A stretch of 64,000 bases of DNA, from NCBI GenBank assembly GCA_019915135.1, contig JAHLMK010000019.1:1-64000 (forward strand). Direction: 5' to 3'. The position numbers and the translations under genes were made by a program. Of the stretch, positions 36,201 to 47,096 are shown piece after piece (position 1 is the stretch's first letter; every line of letters starts with the position of its first letter). The notes beneath the pieces are model-generated. The model made no database searches. It was not told the DNA's origin and saw nothing but the letters and a program-made list of their open reading frames with translations. The stretch comes from Strobilurus pachycystidiatus (lineage: Eukaryota; Basidiomycota; Agaricomycetes; Agaricales; Physalacriaceae).

Positions 36201-36516
36201 TCGACGCCCCAGTCGTCTGTCCCCGCTACGTTTACGCGTGATAGCACGGCACCGCCCCGTTTGGACATCCCTGCAGGAGGTGCTGCACCTACGAGATTTA
36301 GGCCTGGTGCGCCTGGCGGCGGAGGCGGCGGATGGAGAGAGAGAGAGAAGCTAGCCCTGAGGGTGGTGGTGGCGGTGGTGCCGCACCCCCGCCTCCCCCC
36401 GCTGAAGCGAGACGCCGGTTCAGATCCAGAAAAAGGACAGCGCGGACGATGATGGCTTGCAGATGATGCCCAAGCCACGAGGAAGGTGGATGGTCTTAGG
36501 TTATATGCTAAAATGA
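33238..36516 (+). pseudogene. eIF3a (translation initiation factor 3 subunit a, TIF32-like) pseudogene
   Basis: The start MAPFSNLSTVLKQADGLVSV, the segment HAALQSLSDLFASKRFRSTP and LEPIM are the N-terminus of fungal eIF3a, the largest scaffold subunit of the eIF3 complex. There follow [53 protein letters not shown], a long helical (PCI-type) region (34050-35130), and the very charged coiled-coil tail with NIQRVEAEKYAQSLLKVGTL and KRREDLVRKKGEEFARKRDE. Introns are visible (33395 to about 33440, 33822-33874, 35323-35372, 35870-35920). In-frame stops occur at 33510-33512 (TAG), 33528-33530 (TAA) and 34029-34031 (TAG). Frameshifts lie near 33722 and 35156, and the 3' end near 36350 is also out of frame. 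An essential gene must therefore exist elsewhere; this is a dead duplicate. Confidence 0.93.
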
Positions 36517-38433
36517 CAAACGATGTAGAGAGTTGTTGGGCGCGCGCGTAGCTCAAGTCCAGGACCTCTGCTGACATCCCGACCATTAAGATAGGGCAGA
36601 ACACTGAGACTAGACACTTGCCGACAGGTGTATCATTTCGTTAATTGGTCTAGTTGGCATATGTAAAGGCCTGGAAGTACTCGTCATTTGTTTGTTTGGT
36701 GATGAAAAGCGACTCTTGCATACTTTGTACCTTCTCAACTGAGCTATAGACCTCAGCGGTGGACGAAAAGCAGCCGGTAGCAAAGAGTACAACCGAGTAC
36801 GGCTCCAGGACGAGGCCAAGTAGTGATTATCAACGTCAGATAAGTTCCTCGTCCGACGATGCGTGCACATCACGCGCCACTCGCACTTGCTAGCCCCATT
36901 CGACGTTGACGCGTTGAAAGGAGATCCCGATGCCGTCCACACCGCACAAGCGCACCTGCGCAATGCTGAACACTAGGCACGTCGAACAAACCTCGACGCG
37001 ATGACGGATGAGGATGAGCAGATTAGGGAGACTTCCAGCAGACCTGATGTGGAAAGGTCACGGACGCCTCTCGAGACGAAGAAGACCACCCCTAGGTTGC
37101 GAAGACGTTCACGGCGGTTTTTGCTCCACGAGTATGACGTTTTGTCCTTGGAATCATGTACTCTCAGAAATGAGATTTTGATAGCTGGAGAAAAAGATCT
37201 ATTGAATCAACACACTCGACAGCAAACCCACACAAAGAGTGTCACAGTGCTTTCGAACGACGCCTGTTTGTTAGGGTTGAGCGGTGGATGTAGGCCATCA
37301 TTCGCAGATGAAATTCTAGCACGTAAGCAGGTGGAGAATGGCGCCTGATTGCGGTCCATGCCTGTGTGTTCGTTCCATGATCATGAGCGGGGTGAGGGCA
37401 TACGGGTAGAGGAACCACAGACCGTGCAGCGTTGTCATACAGCTCGAACAGCGTAATAGCGACTAGTCTCATGTTTCAGGGAACAGCGAGGACCTCTGCA
37501 AGACGCGTCAAAACGTATAGACGCAGAACAACCATAGGACGTACTGCGTTCGGTCATCCGGACAAGGAACAGCTTTTTGCGCTTTTTGGGGGTGTGCGGG
37601 TATGCAGCGCATCTCAGTATGGGCAACCACGTAAGCGAACACGAGCACGCACCAAGAACGTCTTGAAGTTGGGTCCCCACCACCGCGCAAGGCAGTCACC
37701 GATAACCCATCGCTTTCCGGGTCCTTCTCAACGCCGGAGGCAGTCGTCGAGGCCGCTTGAACCCTTTGACATCGTCCTCGCCAGGCTTGGAATAGTCGCA
37801 TTCGCGAAGCATGAGGATGCGCGGGTGGCCCAGGGCGGCGCGCTATTTGTTTGGATCTAAGATGGATCTATCATCTATAATGATAATCTAATCTGAGCAG
37901 AATCTGAGAACGCGAGAACGCGTGAACGTGCTACGCTGCGTCCGGCGATCCTTTGGGTCCGTGCCGTGTATTGATTGATTGATTGGAGTCACGTTCACGA
38001 GACGTTGGAGACAGGGGCATCAAATTGCATTCCGAGTCCTTCCACGTTCTTGTTTTTCTTCTCACCCTCCTTCATCACGGCGACTACACTCCAACGTCAG
38101 CTACGCCGTCAACGCGTCAACCTCGACCGGGCTGGTGCATTTCATCTGTCTTTGAAAAGTACGTTATACGCAGTGTTTCCCCCTTGTCATTCTTTTCTTC
38201 GGGACGCACCATTCCTGCACCATTCCCTTTTCTTCTTCTTCTCTGTGTACGCATCGCATGCCCGTACAGGATTCGACCCTGGGCATCCTTGGAAAGGCTT
38301 GCAGATGTTGTACATTGGCCCGAACACCAGCGTACGCGTGCCGACCTTGGACTATGTCGGAAACTGCGTGCTCGTGCCCTTACTTGTTCCTTTTTTACCT
38401 TTCTTTTCCGTGTGAAAACAAGCCTCTTACACA
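36517..38433. other. Long stretch without a recognisable gene
   Basis: Overlapping frames (for example 37432-37860 plus, 37801-37508 minus) show no family motifs. The part after 37975 is the upstream flank of the dioxygenase candidate and probably holds its promoter and 5' leader. Confidence 0.45.
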
Positions 38434-40282
38434 TTGCCAAGCCTTTTACACATTGCCACACTGCTAGGTACTCTTATGGCATTCCCGGACTGTTCGGTTG
38501 GAGCGCCCATCATGGTACCCATCGACATTGCAGATTATCTGCGCAGGGCACGGGAGCGGGTCGTAGACCCAGACTACGAAGAGGAGGTACTTCCTCTGGA
38601 GGACCGTCCTTCGGCCGTGCAAAGTGACGATGATTCGCTGTCGTCGCTAACTTCTTTGGACGACCAGTCTGATTTGGACCTAGACGCGTCTTCTGCTTAT
38701 CTCCCTCCCTCCCTCCCACCAGTCCAGCCTGGCAATCGCAAGTCTCAAAAGCGCAGAGCGTATCGTCGTCGCAAGCCCTCGGCTCGGCGCAAATGCGGGG
38801 ATGTTGATCCGCGCAAAATTCGTCCCCTGCCGTCTATCCCTCCGAGCGCTCAGGCTCGCATTTACCTTCAAACGACACCGGATATTGGTGTGCTATCCCC
38901 TACGCACGTACCTTCTGTGTACCCGGAGTCTCTGAACTCAGCCTCGTCGTCGTCTTCCATCCACCCTCCCTACTCCTCTCCTCCCAGGGCACCCTTCCTT
39001 CCGTCTTCTTCCTTCCCTGACGATTTGACCCCACTGGCTCCCTCTGGCAGGAAGAAGAACCGCAAGAAGCGTAGCCACGAGCAACAACAGCGCCACAACG
39101 TCAACCGCAAAGTCAAGCGAAAGGAGAACCGGCAGCGCGAGCAGGCTCTCAATGGTGGCTTGAAGAAGATCTCACTCAAGCGAAAGCGTGAAGAGGAGCC
39201 TATCTTCCTGCCCGAGTTCGATGCTCATACTCTTCCTTCGACCCGTGGTGCATGGCTTGGCCGGCGTCAGTGGTTTGAACGTACTCGTCGCACCCTGGCC
39301 GATATTCGTGAAGCAGGGCTTTATGTAATCGAATGGGAGGGCCACGACACCCATCCCCTCATTGATAAACTCAGTCGGGCCTTCATTCTCCTGTCTGCCC
39401 CTCCTCGTGACGAATCATGGCCAGATCTGTGCAGGAAGATGCAGGAACTCATCGAGGAGGCGGAGAAGGAGATCCTCTTCACGGAGCATCACAAGGACCA
39501 TCTTCGGGGCCCTTTCCCCGCCATGACCATTGGCGTCTCTCATGGTGGAGGTAGAGAGGTATTGACACCCACAGAACACAATTGTCTTAAACTTATGTCA
39601 TTTTTCTTTTTTTTAGGCGCCAGGAAATGTGGCAATGTCCAAGACTAATCGTCGAGTGTTGGAAAAGCTCATACACTCGCCGGAATGGGTAAGATTTGTT
39701 CGCCATAACGATCGTATGTTTTCCGCACTACTAGTAGACCAGTGTGTTGATCTTCTCTCAGGTGTATTCCAGGCGCACAACCCGGCCATGTACAACATGT
39801 ACAACGAGGTTCTCACATCCGTCTGCGACGACGATGGGTCACTTCGTCGCAACCATGAGCGCAGCCCGTATGCCGCCACCACAGTGAATATGAAGGGCGA
39901 AGTGGTCTGCGACGATCATACCGACTCTGCAAACCTTCCTTATGGTTGGTGTCGTGTTACTCCCTTCGGCCCCTTCAACTATCGGCTGGGTGGTCACATG
40001 GTGCTATGGGATCTTGGGATCGCCATCCAATTCCCCCCTGGTACCACCATCTATCTACCGTCTGCTCTCCTGGTCCATTCCAACTTGACCATCGGGGAGG
40101 GTGAGAAGAGATACTCCATCACTTCATACTCTGGCGGTGGTCTCTTTCGTTGGATCTGGAATGGCAGCCAAACAGACGAGGCATGGGAAGAGGAAGCTAC
40201 CGATGAGGACCTGCTCATGCGAGAGCGGTATCGTGACACTGCCTGGGATACCGCCATGCAATACTTTCCCTTGTGGTCCTGA
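38434..40282 (+). CDS. Candidate TET/JBP-like 2OG-Fe(II) dioxygenase (2 exons, about 596 aa)
   Basis: Exons 38434-39558 and 39617-40282 join in phase through a 58-nt intron. In-frame Met codons at 38476 and 38512 are alternative starts. The N-terminal half is disordered, acidic then strongly basic (RKKNRKKRSHEQQQRHNV, LKKISLKRKREE), like a nuclear or DNA-bound protein. The C-terminal half has FPAMTIGVSHGGGRE, a helical segment RRVLEKLIHSPEWVRFV, and then a double-stranded beta-helix-like core. In that core His and Asp (DDHTDSAN, codons 39917 and 39923), His (LLVHSN, 40076-40078) and Arg (EKRYSI, 40109-40111) are spaced as the Fe(II) and 2-oxoglutarate ligands, followed by GGGLFRWIWNG. This is a very common Agaricomycete domain that resembles the fungal TET/JBP-like dioxygenases associated with 5-methylcytosine oxidation and KDZ transposons. 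The class is an inference from motif spacing. The frame is intact. Confidence 0.6.
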
Positions 40283-40414
40283 TTATTATTCTATCCGTGT
40301 CATTTGTAATGATATTTAGTCCATTACTCAGCAGTGTCTGAGTTTATTGTGGAAGATGTTTCAAAGTTCAGAGTCATAGTCTTCTCAGCAAATAGTACCA
40401 CGTCTACTTAAGAT

Positions 40415-40610
40415 TGTGGACTCACCACGTAGTCCACACTCAGAGGCACGTTCCCGTTCATTGTCAGAAGCAACCGGGTTCAAGAGTGTTCTTATGAATC
40501 GTGAGGGTTATTCGAGTGTGCACTAGCAATATGGCACCATTGGTCGGCGGTGAAAATAGCAGTCGGTGGGTGAGTCCAACATAAGTGTGGACTCACCACG
40601 TAAGTCCGCT
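40415..40610. repeat. Short inverted-repeat cluster (GTGGACTCACC motif, three copies)
   Basis: TGTGGACT (40415-40422) and AGTCCACA (40431-40438) form a perfect 8-bp inverted repeat with an 8-nt loop. GGTGAGTCCA (40569-40578) and TGGACTCACC (40588-40597) form a perfect 10-bp inverted repeat. The 15-mer GTGGACTCACCACGT occurs twice as a direct repeat. This could be the remains of a small MITE-like element or a structured regulatory site just upstream of the LINE fragment. Confidence 0.6.
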
Positions 40611-40682
40611 GAGATCGAATGATCGCAGCGATCGCAACTTGTCTTCCAACCATCACCATCCCTGTGCCATTAAAGTATGTAA

Positions 40683-41270
40683 TCTGACTTCTTTCAGGTC
40701 TTTACCCTTCTCGTGGAGGGACGTGCAATTGAATGGGAGGCCGACGTGGGGATTATACCAGATACCCAGAATGGTTTCTGGCGCGGGAGGCGAGGATCAA
40801 ATAATACCTTCATCTTGCGATGCGCTATAGACAACGCGAAGCGGCTGAGGAGGAAGCTCTATGTCGTGTTCATTGACCTGAAGAACGCCTTCCCCGCGAC
40901 CGACCTTCCTACCCTCTGGGTCAAGCTTTTCCGACGCGGAATGCGCGGCCCTATCTTCGACTGGCTGCGTATGCTCTACGCCCGCATGCGCTATGTCGTG
41001 AGGCATGATGGTCAGAGAAGTGGGGAGTTCAAGTCACTCATTGGCGTGCTTACGGGAGACTCCTTCTCGCCGTTCTTGTGGAACCTCTACTTCGCTGATG
41101 TCAGCCGGATGATTCCTGCCATGGACGACGACATTGTCTTTGGGACGCGAAGAGTGGGTAATATGGAGCATGCGGACGACGTCGCTATGTGGTCCACAAG
41201 CATTGTCTCGTTGCAGCAGAAGGTCGACGCATTCTTCGATTGGTGCAAGACAAACTTCAACGCGCAGTAG
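40683..41270 (+). mobile_element. LINE-type (non-LTR) reverse transcriptase fragment
   Basis: The frame contains QNGFWRGRRGSNNTFILR, YVVFIDLKNAFPATDLPTLW (catalytic Asp in motif A), GPIFDWLRMLYARMRYVV, SLIGVLTGDSFSPFLWNLYF (motif B) and HADDVAMWS, where the usual FADD has His in place of Phe but keeps both Asp. It ends LQQKVDAFFDWCKTNFNAQ then TAG. Both the endonuclease side and the 3' half of RT are missing, so only a core fragment remains. This RT type is widespread in Agaricomycetes. Confidence 0.85.
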
Positions 41271-41365
41271 TCGCATCCTGCGACTCTGCGAGGACTGAAG
41301 CGGATTCTACGCGTTCGTTTCTCCTCTCGTTGTTGCGCGCCTCCTCTGATGGTTCATAGAACACG

Positions 41366-42065
41366 TTGGCGTGGACCAGTCTAATCACTTTTGCGACCGC
41401 GGCGCGGCATCCCCCAGACGTCCTCACCTCGCACCTACGCTCGCACACTAAAAAGTTTGTCTGTCCATTACCTGGTAAGTGTTGCTTCTCATCACGATTG
41501 TCAAATCATAACAGTACCAGCATGCAACAAGCCATTTACCCGCTCCGAACCCCACTGCATCACCAACACAATGAATCTCCGCCCGCACCCGGCCGCGGTG
41601 GCTCGCGCAAGCGCCGGGCGACACCGAAGTCCCCGCCATGCCCTCCCCCCGCCGCCTCACGCCCACCCTCAGCACGTTCGCATTCAACATGCACCCCGAG
41701 GGCGGGAGCATGGATATTTCCAACCGTGGCACCAGCACCGGCTCACCGTCTCCCATGTGCCACGACGACGACGAGGGCTACAACTTGCTCTCGTCCGATG
41801 TAGTCCCCAACCATCTGATGCACCTCTTTGACAAGGACACGGGCCGGATACAGGGCCGCTCGCAGTACAAAGTCATGTACCTTACGCGCAGGACCAGCAT
41901 GACTTGCTCTTGCAGAGGCAGCGCCTCGCCAAGGACCAGCTCCAGCGCGGAAAGGACAAGAAGGAGAATGCCGTCCATAAGGTGCTCATAGGGCTTCACG
42001 GAGCCAAGTCAGGACAGTTCGTCGCACCCATCGCTCCGCCGCTCGTCGTGCCAGAAACCGTCTGA
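41366..42065 (+). pseudogene. C2H2 zinc-finger protein remnant
   Basis: LTSHLRSHTKKFVCPLP, an intron (41471 to about 41512), then ACNKPFTRSEPHCITNTMNL match two adjacent C2H2 fingers. In the second, the zinc-binding Cys pair is present and the His pair is lost. Downstream LTPTLSTFAFNMHPEGGSMD and a basic coiled segment (LLLQRQRLAKDQLQRGKDKK) lie in different frames. The first finger has lost its Cys pair. I read it as a broken transcription-factor gene truncated at its 5' side. Confidence 0.55.
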
Positions 42066-42339
42066 AGGTTCATTCGGCTATCTGCCCTTTTCTTGCATTC
42101 GTACTCTGTTGTATCGTAGCTGTATACCACTGTACTACATCATACATTAACTCTGAAGCCACCGTGGACCGTCACTTTGAATTAGTGAGTTGATATTTAG
42201 TTCAATGTGTACCGCTACCGCACAGCGTCAACTGCGTTGGGAGGTTGATGGAGCGCATGTAAAATAACAGTTTCAGAATGGCGGCCACAGCCCTTTCGAC
42301 GACAGAGCGCGGCGATGAGGATAGCGAAGCCCTGTAGAG
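42066..42339. other. Intergenic stretch, nothing recognised
   Basis: No recognisable frame on either strand. Confidence 0.4.
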
Positions 42340-42805
42340 CCTTTCCTAGAGTCAGGGTTGCTAAAATCAATAGCACGACCCTTCAAGTTCTATCTTATTC
42401 TTGTACGACGACATGCCCCCTGCTGTCGAGGTAAGCACTCGAAGAAAAAGTGTCAATGCTCAGCTCTCACCTCTGGATCCCAAGATACATGTCCAGACCG
42501 ATGTGGTTGTGACGGACGCCCCACTGTCACTCACGTTCATATTATCAACATTCTGCTCACGCGGTCGCTCTTCCAACGGTGTGTGATAAGTGTCAATCTT
42601 GCTCACATGTCCACTGAGAACCAGTAGAATCCACATTCGACTATGCGGTCCGCCAGGAGCGGGAAATTGAAAAAGCTGCTACAATTGCAGCAAGGACGTT
42701 TCACGCTTCATACGTGACGGCGCTAGGTACACCAAGTGAGGCCTCGAGTAAGGGAAGATGGAGAAAGAGAACAAGGAAATCATACTGCATGGCTGTCTGA
42801 CCGCC
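42340..42805 (+). pseudogene. Duplicated unassigned gene fragment, copy 2
   Basis: Homologous to 31860-32442 in the same order: DDMPPAVE, a splice-like junction (42432), HVQTDVVVTDAPLSLTFIL, then STFDYAVRQEREIEKAATIA with ARTFHASYVTAL, after which the frame diverges and stops. This copy has kept less of the 5' part. Function unknown. Confidence 0.5.
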
Positions 42806-43182
42806 CTCGTCCTACCTCCTCCCTGGACTCAGTGGCGCAACAACATTCTAGTTCCATCCTCCCTTCTCTGAATGAGGCCCGGGATACACAGCTCTTGCAC
42901 GGCGCTCTTCTATTGGGAGCCACGTACACCTTTTCACGGGCCCATAGCACGCCGGTACGTAGTCATGTAATGCTTGGTGCACCGCGCTCACTGGCTATGC
43001 AGCGCCATTGTGTACCCACGTAATTGGCACCTTCCCTCTCGCTCGCATCAAGCTCCGCACCCGCGGTTGCTCTTGTCACAGTCCACTCCGATTCGGCGGC
43101 GTTTCGCCTTTGTTCAAAGTGCGCCGTACGCGTTCTCTTCACCACTGACTCATCCGCTCTTTGCCAGCGGCCACTTCGTCGG

Positions 43183-43891
43183 TCATATCCGCTGTCCCTT
43201 CCTCTGTAAAATCATGATCCTTTGCAAATACATCGGTCCGGGCGTCCTGGCTCTCAGCCAGCTGCTATTAGTATCAGATCGTTCACCGGGTTCGAAGATC
43301 TTGATGGCTTGTTGTCGGCGACGAATCTTGGCGCGTTCCTGAGCAGGAAGCGATCCAGTGGCTTGCTGAACCGCATCGCTCTTTTCCGTAGATAGCAAAT
43401 TAAATGTATTGTTACTGTTACGGCGGGCATGTTTGAAACCAACACCTTGAGACGGCGAAGAACGCAGCGTCTCTTCCAAGGAAACGGTGCCGTCGAATTG
43501 AGCTGTGTCCCAAAACCGTTTGCCACCGTCCGCCGTTGATGGGTTCAACGGGTCCATGGTGGTTCAGCCAGTCTCTATCTGACTGGGTGAAGCTCTCATC
43601 CGGCGCCGGGTTGACTGAGTCTCCCCTTTGCTGGAGAGGCACTTCCGAGTTCTCCGACACGGCCTCACTGTAACGTGGAGGAGGCGCAGCGTCGGTCCTG
43701 AGATCGCTCGAAGTGAACAGACCCGAGGAGGAGTTGCTAATGGAGGATTCGTCAGCCAGGCGGGGCTCTGATGATTGCTCACCAGAAAAGTCTGTGGTGG
43801 CAGGGACAATGACATTCCCTGGGGGAAGTGTCGTTGTCGCCGTTGCAGTGTTTTGTCGGTTCCGAAGTGCATAACGCGATTGCGAAGACAT
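43183..43891 (-). mobile_element. Gag-like open frame of a fungal retroelement (fragment)
   Basis: The minus strand reads MSSQSRYALRNRQNTATATT, LFTSSDLRTDAAPPPRYSEA and FTQSDRDWLNHHGP. After a shift it reads LNPSTADGGKRFWDTAQFDG and GSLPAQERAKIRRRQQAIKI. The start, the Ser/Pro-rich body with a PPPRYSEAV motif and the basic helical end resemble the gag-type first ORF of Agaricomycete retroelements. There is one frameshift near 43550. No pol is adjacent. Identification is by resemblance only. Confidence 0.45.
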
Positions 43892-44799
43892 GCCGAATTA
43901 TTGAGTCAAAAGTACGAGTGAAAAAAATAAAGCAGAGATACGAGATAGAAAAAAGCAGAAAGTTGTCGCCAAGGATTTCCGGGTTGATCAGACCAGGGGT
44001 TTCCAGTTGACGGTCTATAGGTTGTCGATAGGGTAGACGGTAGGCCCTAAGACGTCGACGCTGTTTTTTGGATGAATAGTGAGGCTCCGTGCTTTGCCTA
44101 ATGCTGAAAAAAGAAACGTACTTGGAACGTCTTCGCGCGAAGAATCTCTGGAGATGATTCCCCATTTGTTTGCCCGTTCGCCTCTCCGCAAGAGGACAAC
44201 TTCAGTTTTTGACGGCCCGTCACTTCCGGATACTTGCAAACCTGAAGAGGACACCGTCAGACCTACATCTTATCCTAATGAAAGAGTTCGCCGCACATCA
44301 TGTCACAATATGCCTTCCGAGTTCTGTCTGAGTCATCAATCGTTTCACCAAAGTACCTGCAGATCGACTCTCATCGAGGTAAGTGGTAGGGGTTCCAAAT
44401 AAGCGAGAAGTACGTACTATATGCCTGCATGTTGTCTTACTCGAATCTCGATGAGCTGTGTGTGTGAATGAGCTTTCGATGATGCAAAACAAAGCCGACA
44501 ACGAATTGAGGAGTTTCACTCTGTGATTTGTAGAGCAGTGACCTTACGAACGAGGAATCTTCGCGTGCTATCTCTATGAGTACAGCGTCTCACTGAGGTG
44601 CCTATAGCTTACCGTAATACAAAGTGCATTTCGCTCGCTGTACAAAGAGATGTCAGCGGCATATCTTTGCAGATTGTTGTGGGGTCGTACCAGGCCGTCC
44701 CAACCAGCACGTTCTAGAATGGGCACATGAAAACGAGACTTACAACTGGAAGAGAAACGCACCGGTCTCTTAGTAGTATCCTTGACAATAATGAAGCAT
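43892..44799. other. Stretch without a recognisable gene
   Basis: Short frames only, on both strands, with no motifs I can name. It may contain decayed 3' sequence of the helicase fragment that follows on the minus strand. Confidence 0.4.
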
Positions 44800-45240
44800 T
44801 CAGAAACGCTCAGAAATGCAGAGACCAACCTTCCATACCCTGGGCAAATCGTAGTGTAATATACCGGACATCGCCTTTATCGATGCCCAATCCAAAGGCG
44901 ATCGTCGCCACTACCTTACAATTTGTGAGTATGACCACGAAAAACAAACGTTACTATACAGACCGCAGTGACGGACCCTTCAGTCCACTCCGACGACAAT
45001 GATCTGTCCAAGACGTTCGCGCTAGGAGGACCGGTGAGGCTAACAAAGAACGATGACTGGGCCGAGCCTCAATCCTCTGTGATACGGGCGAGCACTGAGT
45101 CCTCTACTTCGCATGGTGTTGACAACCTCGTCGCATGTTTTCCGGGCGCGACAGTATACGATACCGCGTGCGGACTTGGCCATGTTGAGCTTGAGAGAAG
45201 AAAGTGATCGGAGGGGAGCAGTCCGTATGGAAGTGAAGTC
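44800..45240 (-). pseudogene. RecQ-like helicase, C-terminal helicase lobe fragment
   Basis: On the minus strand 45218-45040 reads SSLKLNMAKSARGIVYCRAR, KTCDEVVNTMRSRG and LSARPYHRGL (motif IV region of RecQ helicases). After a gap comes VVATIAFGLGIDKGDVRYIT (44930-44870), the signature of motif V. Motif VI (QxxGRxGR) and the N-terminal lobe are missing. This is a different fragment from the one at 22.6 kb, which carries only the N-terminal lobe, so the two cannot be one split gene. Confidence 0.85.
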
Positions 45241-45728
45241 CGTATGTGGGATCTTGAGAGGCGAGTAACCGCATTGGGCGACTGGCACCCGGGGTAGCTA
45301 GCTTGATTTCTGCCTTAAGTCCACCACCGGTCTCGCACACGCCCACATCCACACCAGCCAACGACCGACATCCATCTTTCCGCCTCCAACCTGCCGGTGT
45401 CATCACCGCTCAACCCGTCTGCTCCAACCACACGCGCACAGTCGACAACCCCGCCTACGCCCAAGCTACTTGAAGCGGCGCTCCTCATCGCTAAGAACGA
45501 CTCGTCCACTTTCATCCAGCGAACACGGTCTCGCCAAGTCGTTGAGGAGTCCGTTTAGAAAAAGGCGGTCTGGTGGAACAGCGAGTCACGCATGCGGTCA
45601 TGGACGGGCTCGCCCAAGTGCAAGCAGAACGTCGTTTCCGCAGAGCAACAGGAAACATGGCAGACAACTAAGGATGTAAGTAAATGATCAATGACCCCGT
45701 TTACGCGTCTAACGTTATATTGTTACAG

Positions 45729-47087
45729 CGCGTCATCAAGGCCGCCTAGTCCGTTCTGGGCACGTCACTGCAGGTGGGCCACGAAGTGCTCGAACTGAGT
45801 GCGGAAATTCTTGAATTTGCTCCAATACCTGGCCTTCAGACCGTCGCGCGGACATTGCTCCAGATTTGGGATACGCCTGACCTAGTCGATGTGCGTCATT
45901 CGATTTTGCTTTGACTCGCTTAACTTGAACCTAATCTATTCTGTAGATGAATCGATCTGCTTGCCTTGGGGCGATGCGCCGGATACTTCTTTCGGATCGT
46001 CAAGAGATCAAAGATGCGGGAGATCTAGTCGACGAGGAGCTTCGTGCGCCTATAGCAAAGCTTTCAAAGTGTGTTGCTTCGCTCGCTCTTACGTATAATT
46101 TCCCCTCACACGCCTAGAGCCTTCGAGACTGTCCGCGACTTCCTTATGGGAGAGGCGGCCCGTCCTTTCCTCAAACGCTACCTTAGACGTGATGAAGAAC
46201 GAGAGATCGCGGGTTGCGGTGGCTTCCTACACGAGGCAGTCGGCATGTTTAGCGTGAGTCATAGGTCCTTGACATCGGCTTAACAATGAGCTTATGTTCT
46301 CCAACAGGTTTCCATTCAAATCCGCATCCTCAAGCAAGTACAACGCGCTGAGAGCAGACGACAGGAAGAGACCGTGGCATTTTGGAGGCCATCCAGCGCT
46401 CCACCGTCTCGACTCAATTGGACAACAACGCTTTGGGCCTGTCTGGAATCAACCAGGAGTCCCCCTTCGGCTCTACCACCCCTCGCATTGAGCAGGGCTT
46501 ACCACCGTCGAGCTCTAACACATCTTTGCAGGCGACGCGACCATCTCCTTCGCCAATTCCATCGGGCTTGTTTCTTTCACATCTTTCGACGGACGCCTTG
46601 CGGGGTGGACTTTCGCCAGATGTCGCTCAGCCACAGTCATCCGTCTCCACGCTTACTCTCACCCCTACTCCCGACCCTTGAAGACATCAGAGCCAGACAG
46701 AACGAGTACAATGCCGCCTTGGATATGGCTGATCTCCGGACTGTCCTTCGCACGACCCTCAGCGCTGGGAGCGACGCTGAGATGCTCGAGACCTTGGGTA
46801 TCTCGCACGACCATATGGCTGAGGCGATCAAGACACTGCAGCGAGCTTTGGAGCGAATCTTCGAGCGACAAGGCAGCCACATTGCCCAGCCTGCACCGAT
46901 GCCCGTCGTTGAAAGTGAGCCAGAACCGACATCGACAAAGTGCAAGGACAAGGACAGCCGCAACAAGTTGGCCAAGATCGTTCGTCGTATCAGTCGGAGT
47001 TCGGCGCGCTCGGTCATCCACGAAGCTGATGCTTTGGACCGCAAGTTCATTGATACCGGGATCGACGCCTTGAGGCGGTTGAGTTGA
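45729..47087 (+). pseudogene. MLKL/HeLo-like N-terminal domain protein, kinase domain missing
   Basis: After an acceptor at 45728 the exons read SVLGTSLQVGHEVLELSAEI, LEFAPIPGLQTVARTLLQIW, MNRSACLGAMRRILLSDRQE, then EELRAPIAKLSKAFETVRDF, KRYLRRDEEREIAGCGGFLH and SIQIRILKQVQRAESRRQEE. This is the helical-bundle N-terminal region found in Agaricomycete proteins related to the MLKL/HeLo signalling domain, usually followed by a protein kinase. The linker (46670-47060) ends DRKFIDTGIDALRRLS and TGA, just where the kinase would begin, and no kinase motifs follow. An in-frame TAG sits early in the first exon (45747-45749), and the part at 46380-46680 is frame-broken. Proteins with such domains act in regulated cell death and heterokaryon incompatibility; this copy is a remnant. 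Confidence 0.6.
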
Positions 47088-47096
47088 GGTGCCGAA

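Noticed and set aside
35303..36604. 433-codon minus-strand open frame
   Set aside because: Antisense of the highly charged eIF3a coiled-coil tail (GAG/AAG-rich codons read as Leu/Ser/Pro); no own motifs.
22598..45240. One helicase gene split into two parts
   Set aside because: The two fragments lie on opposite strands 22 kb apart with unrelated genes between them, and each ends at a different truncation point.
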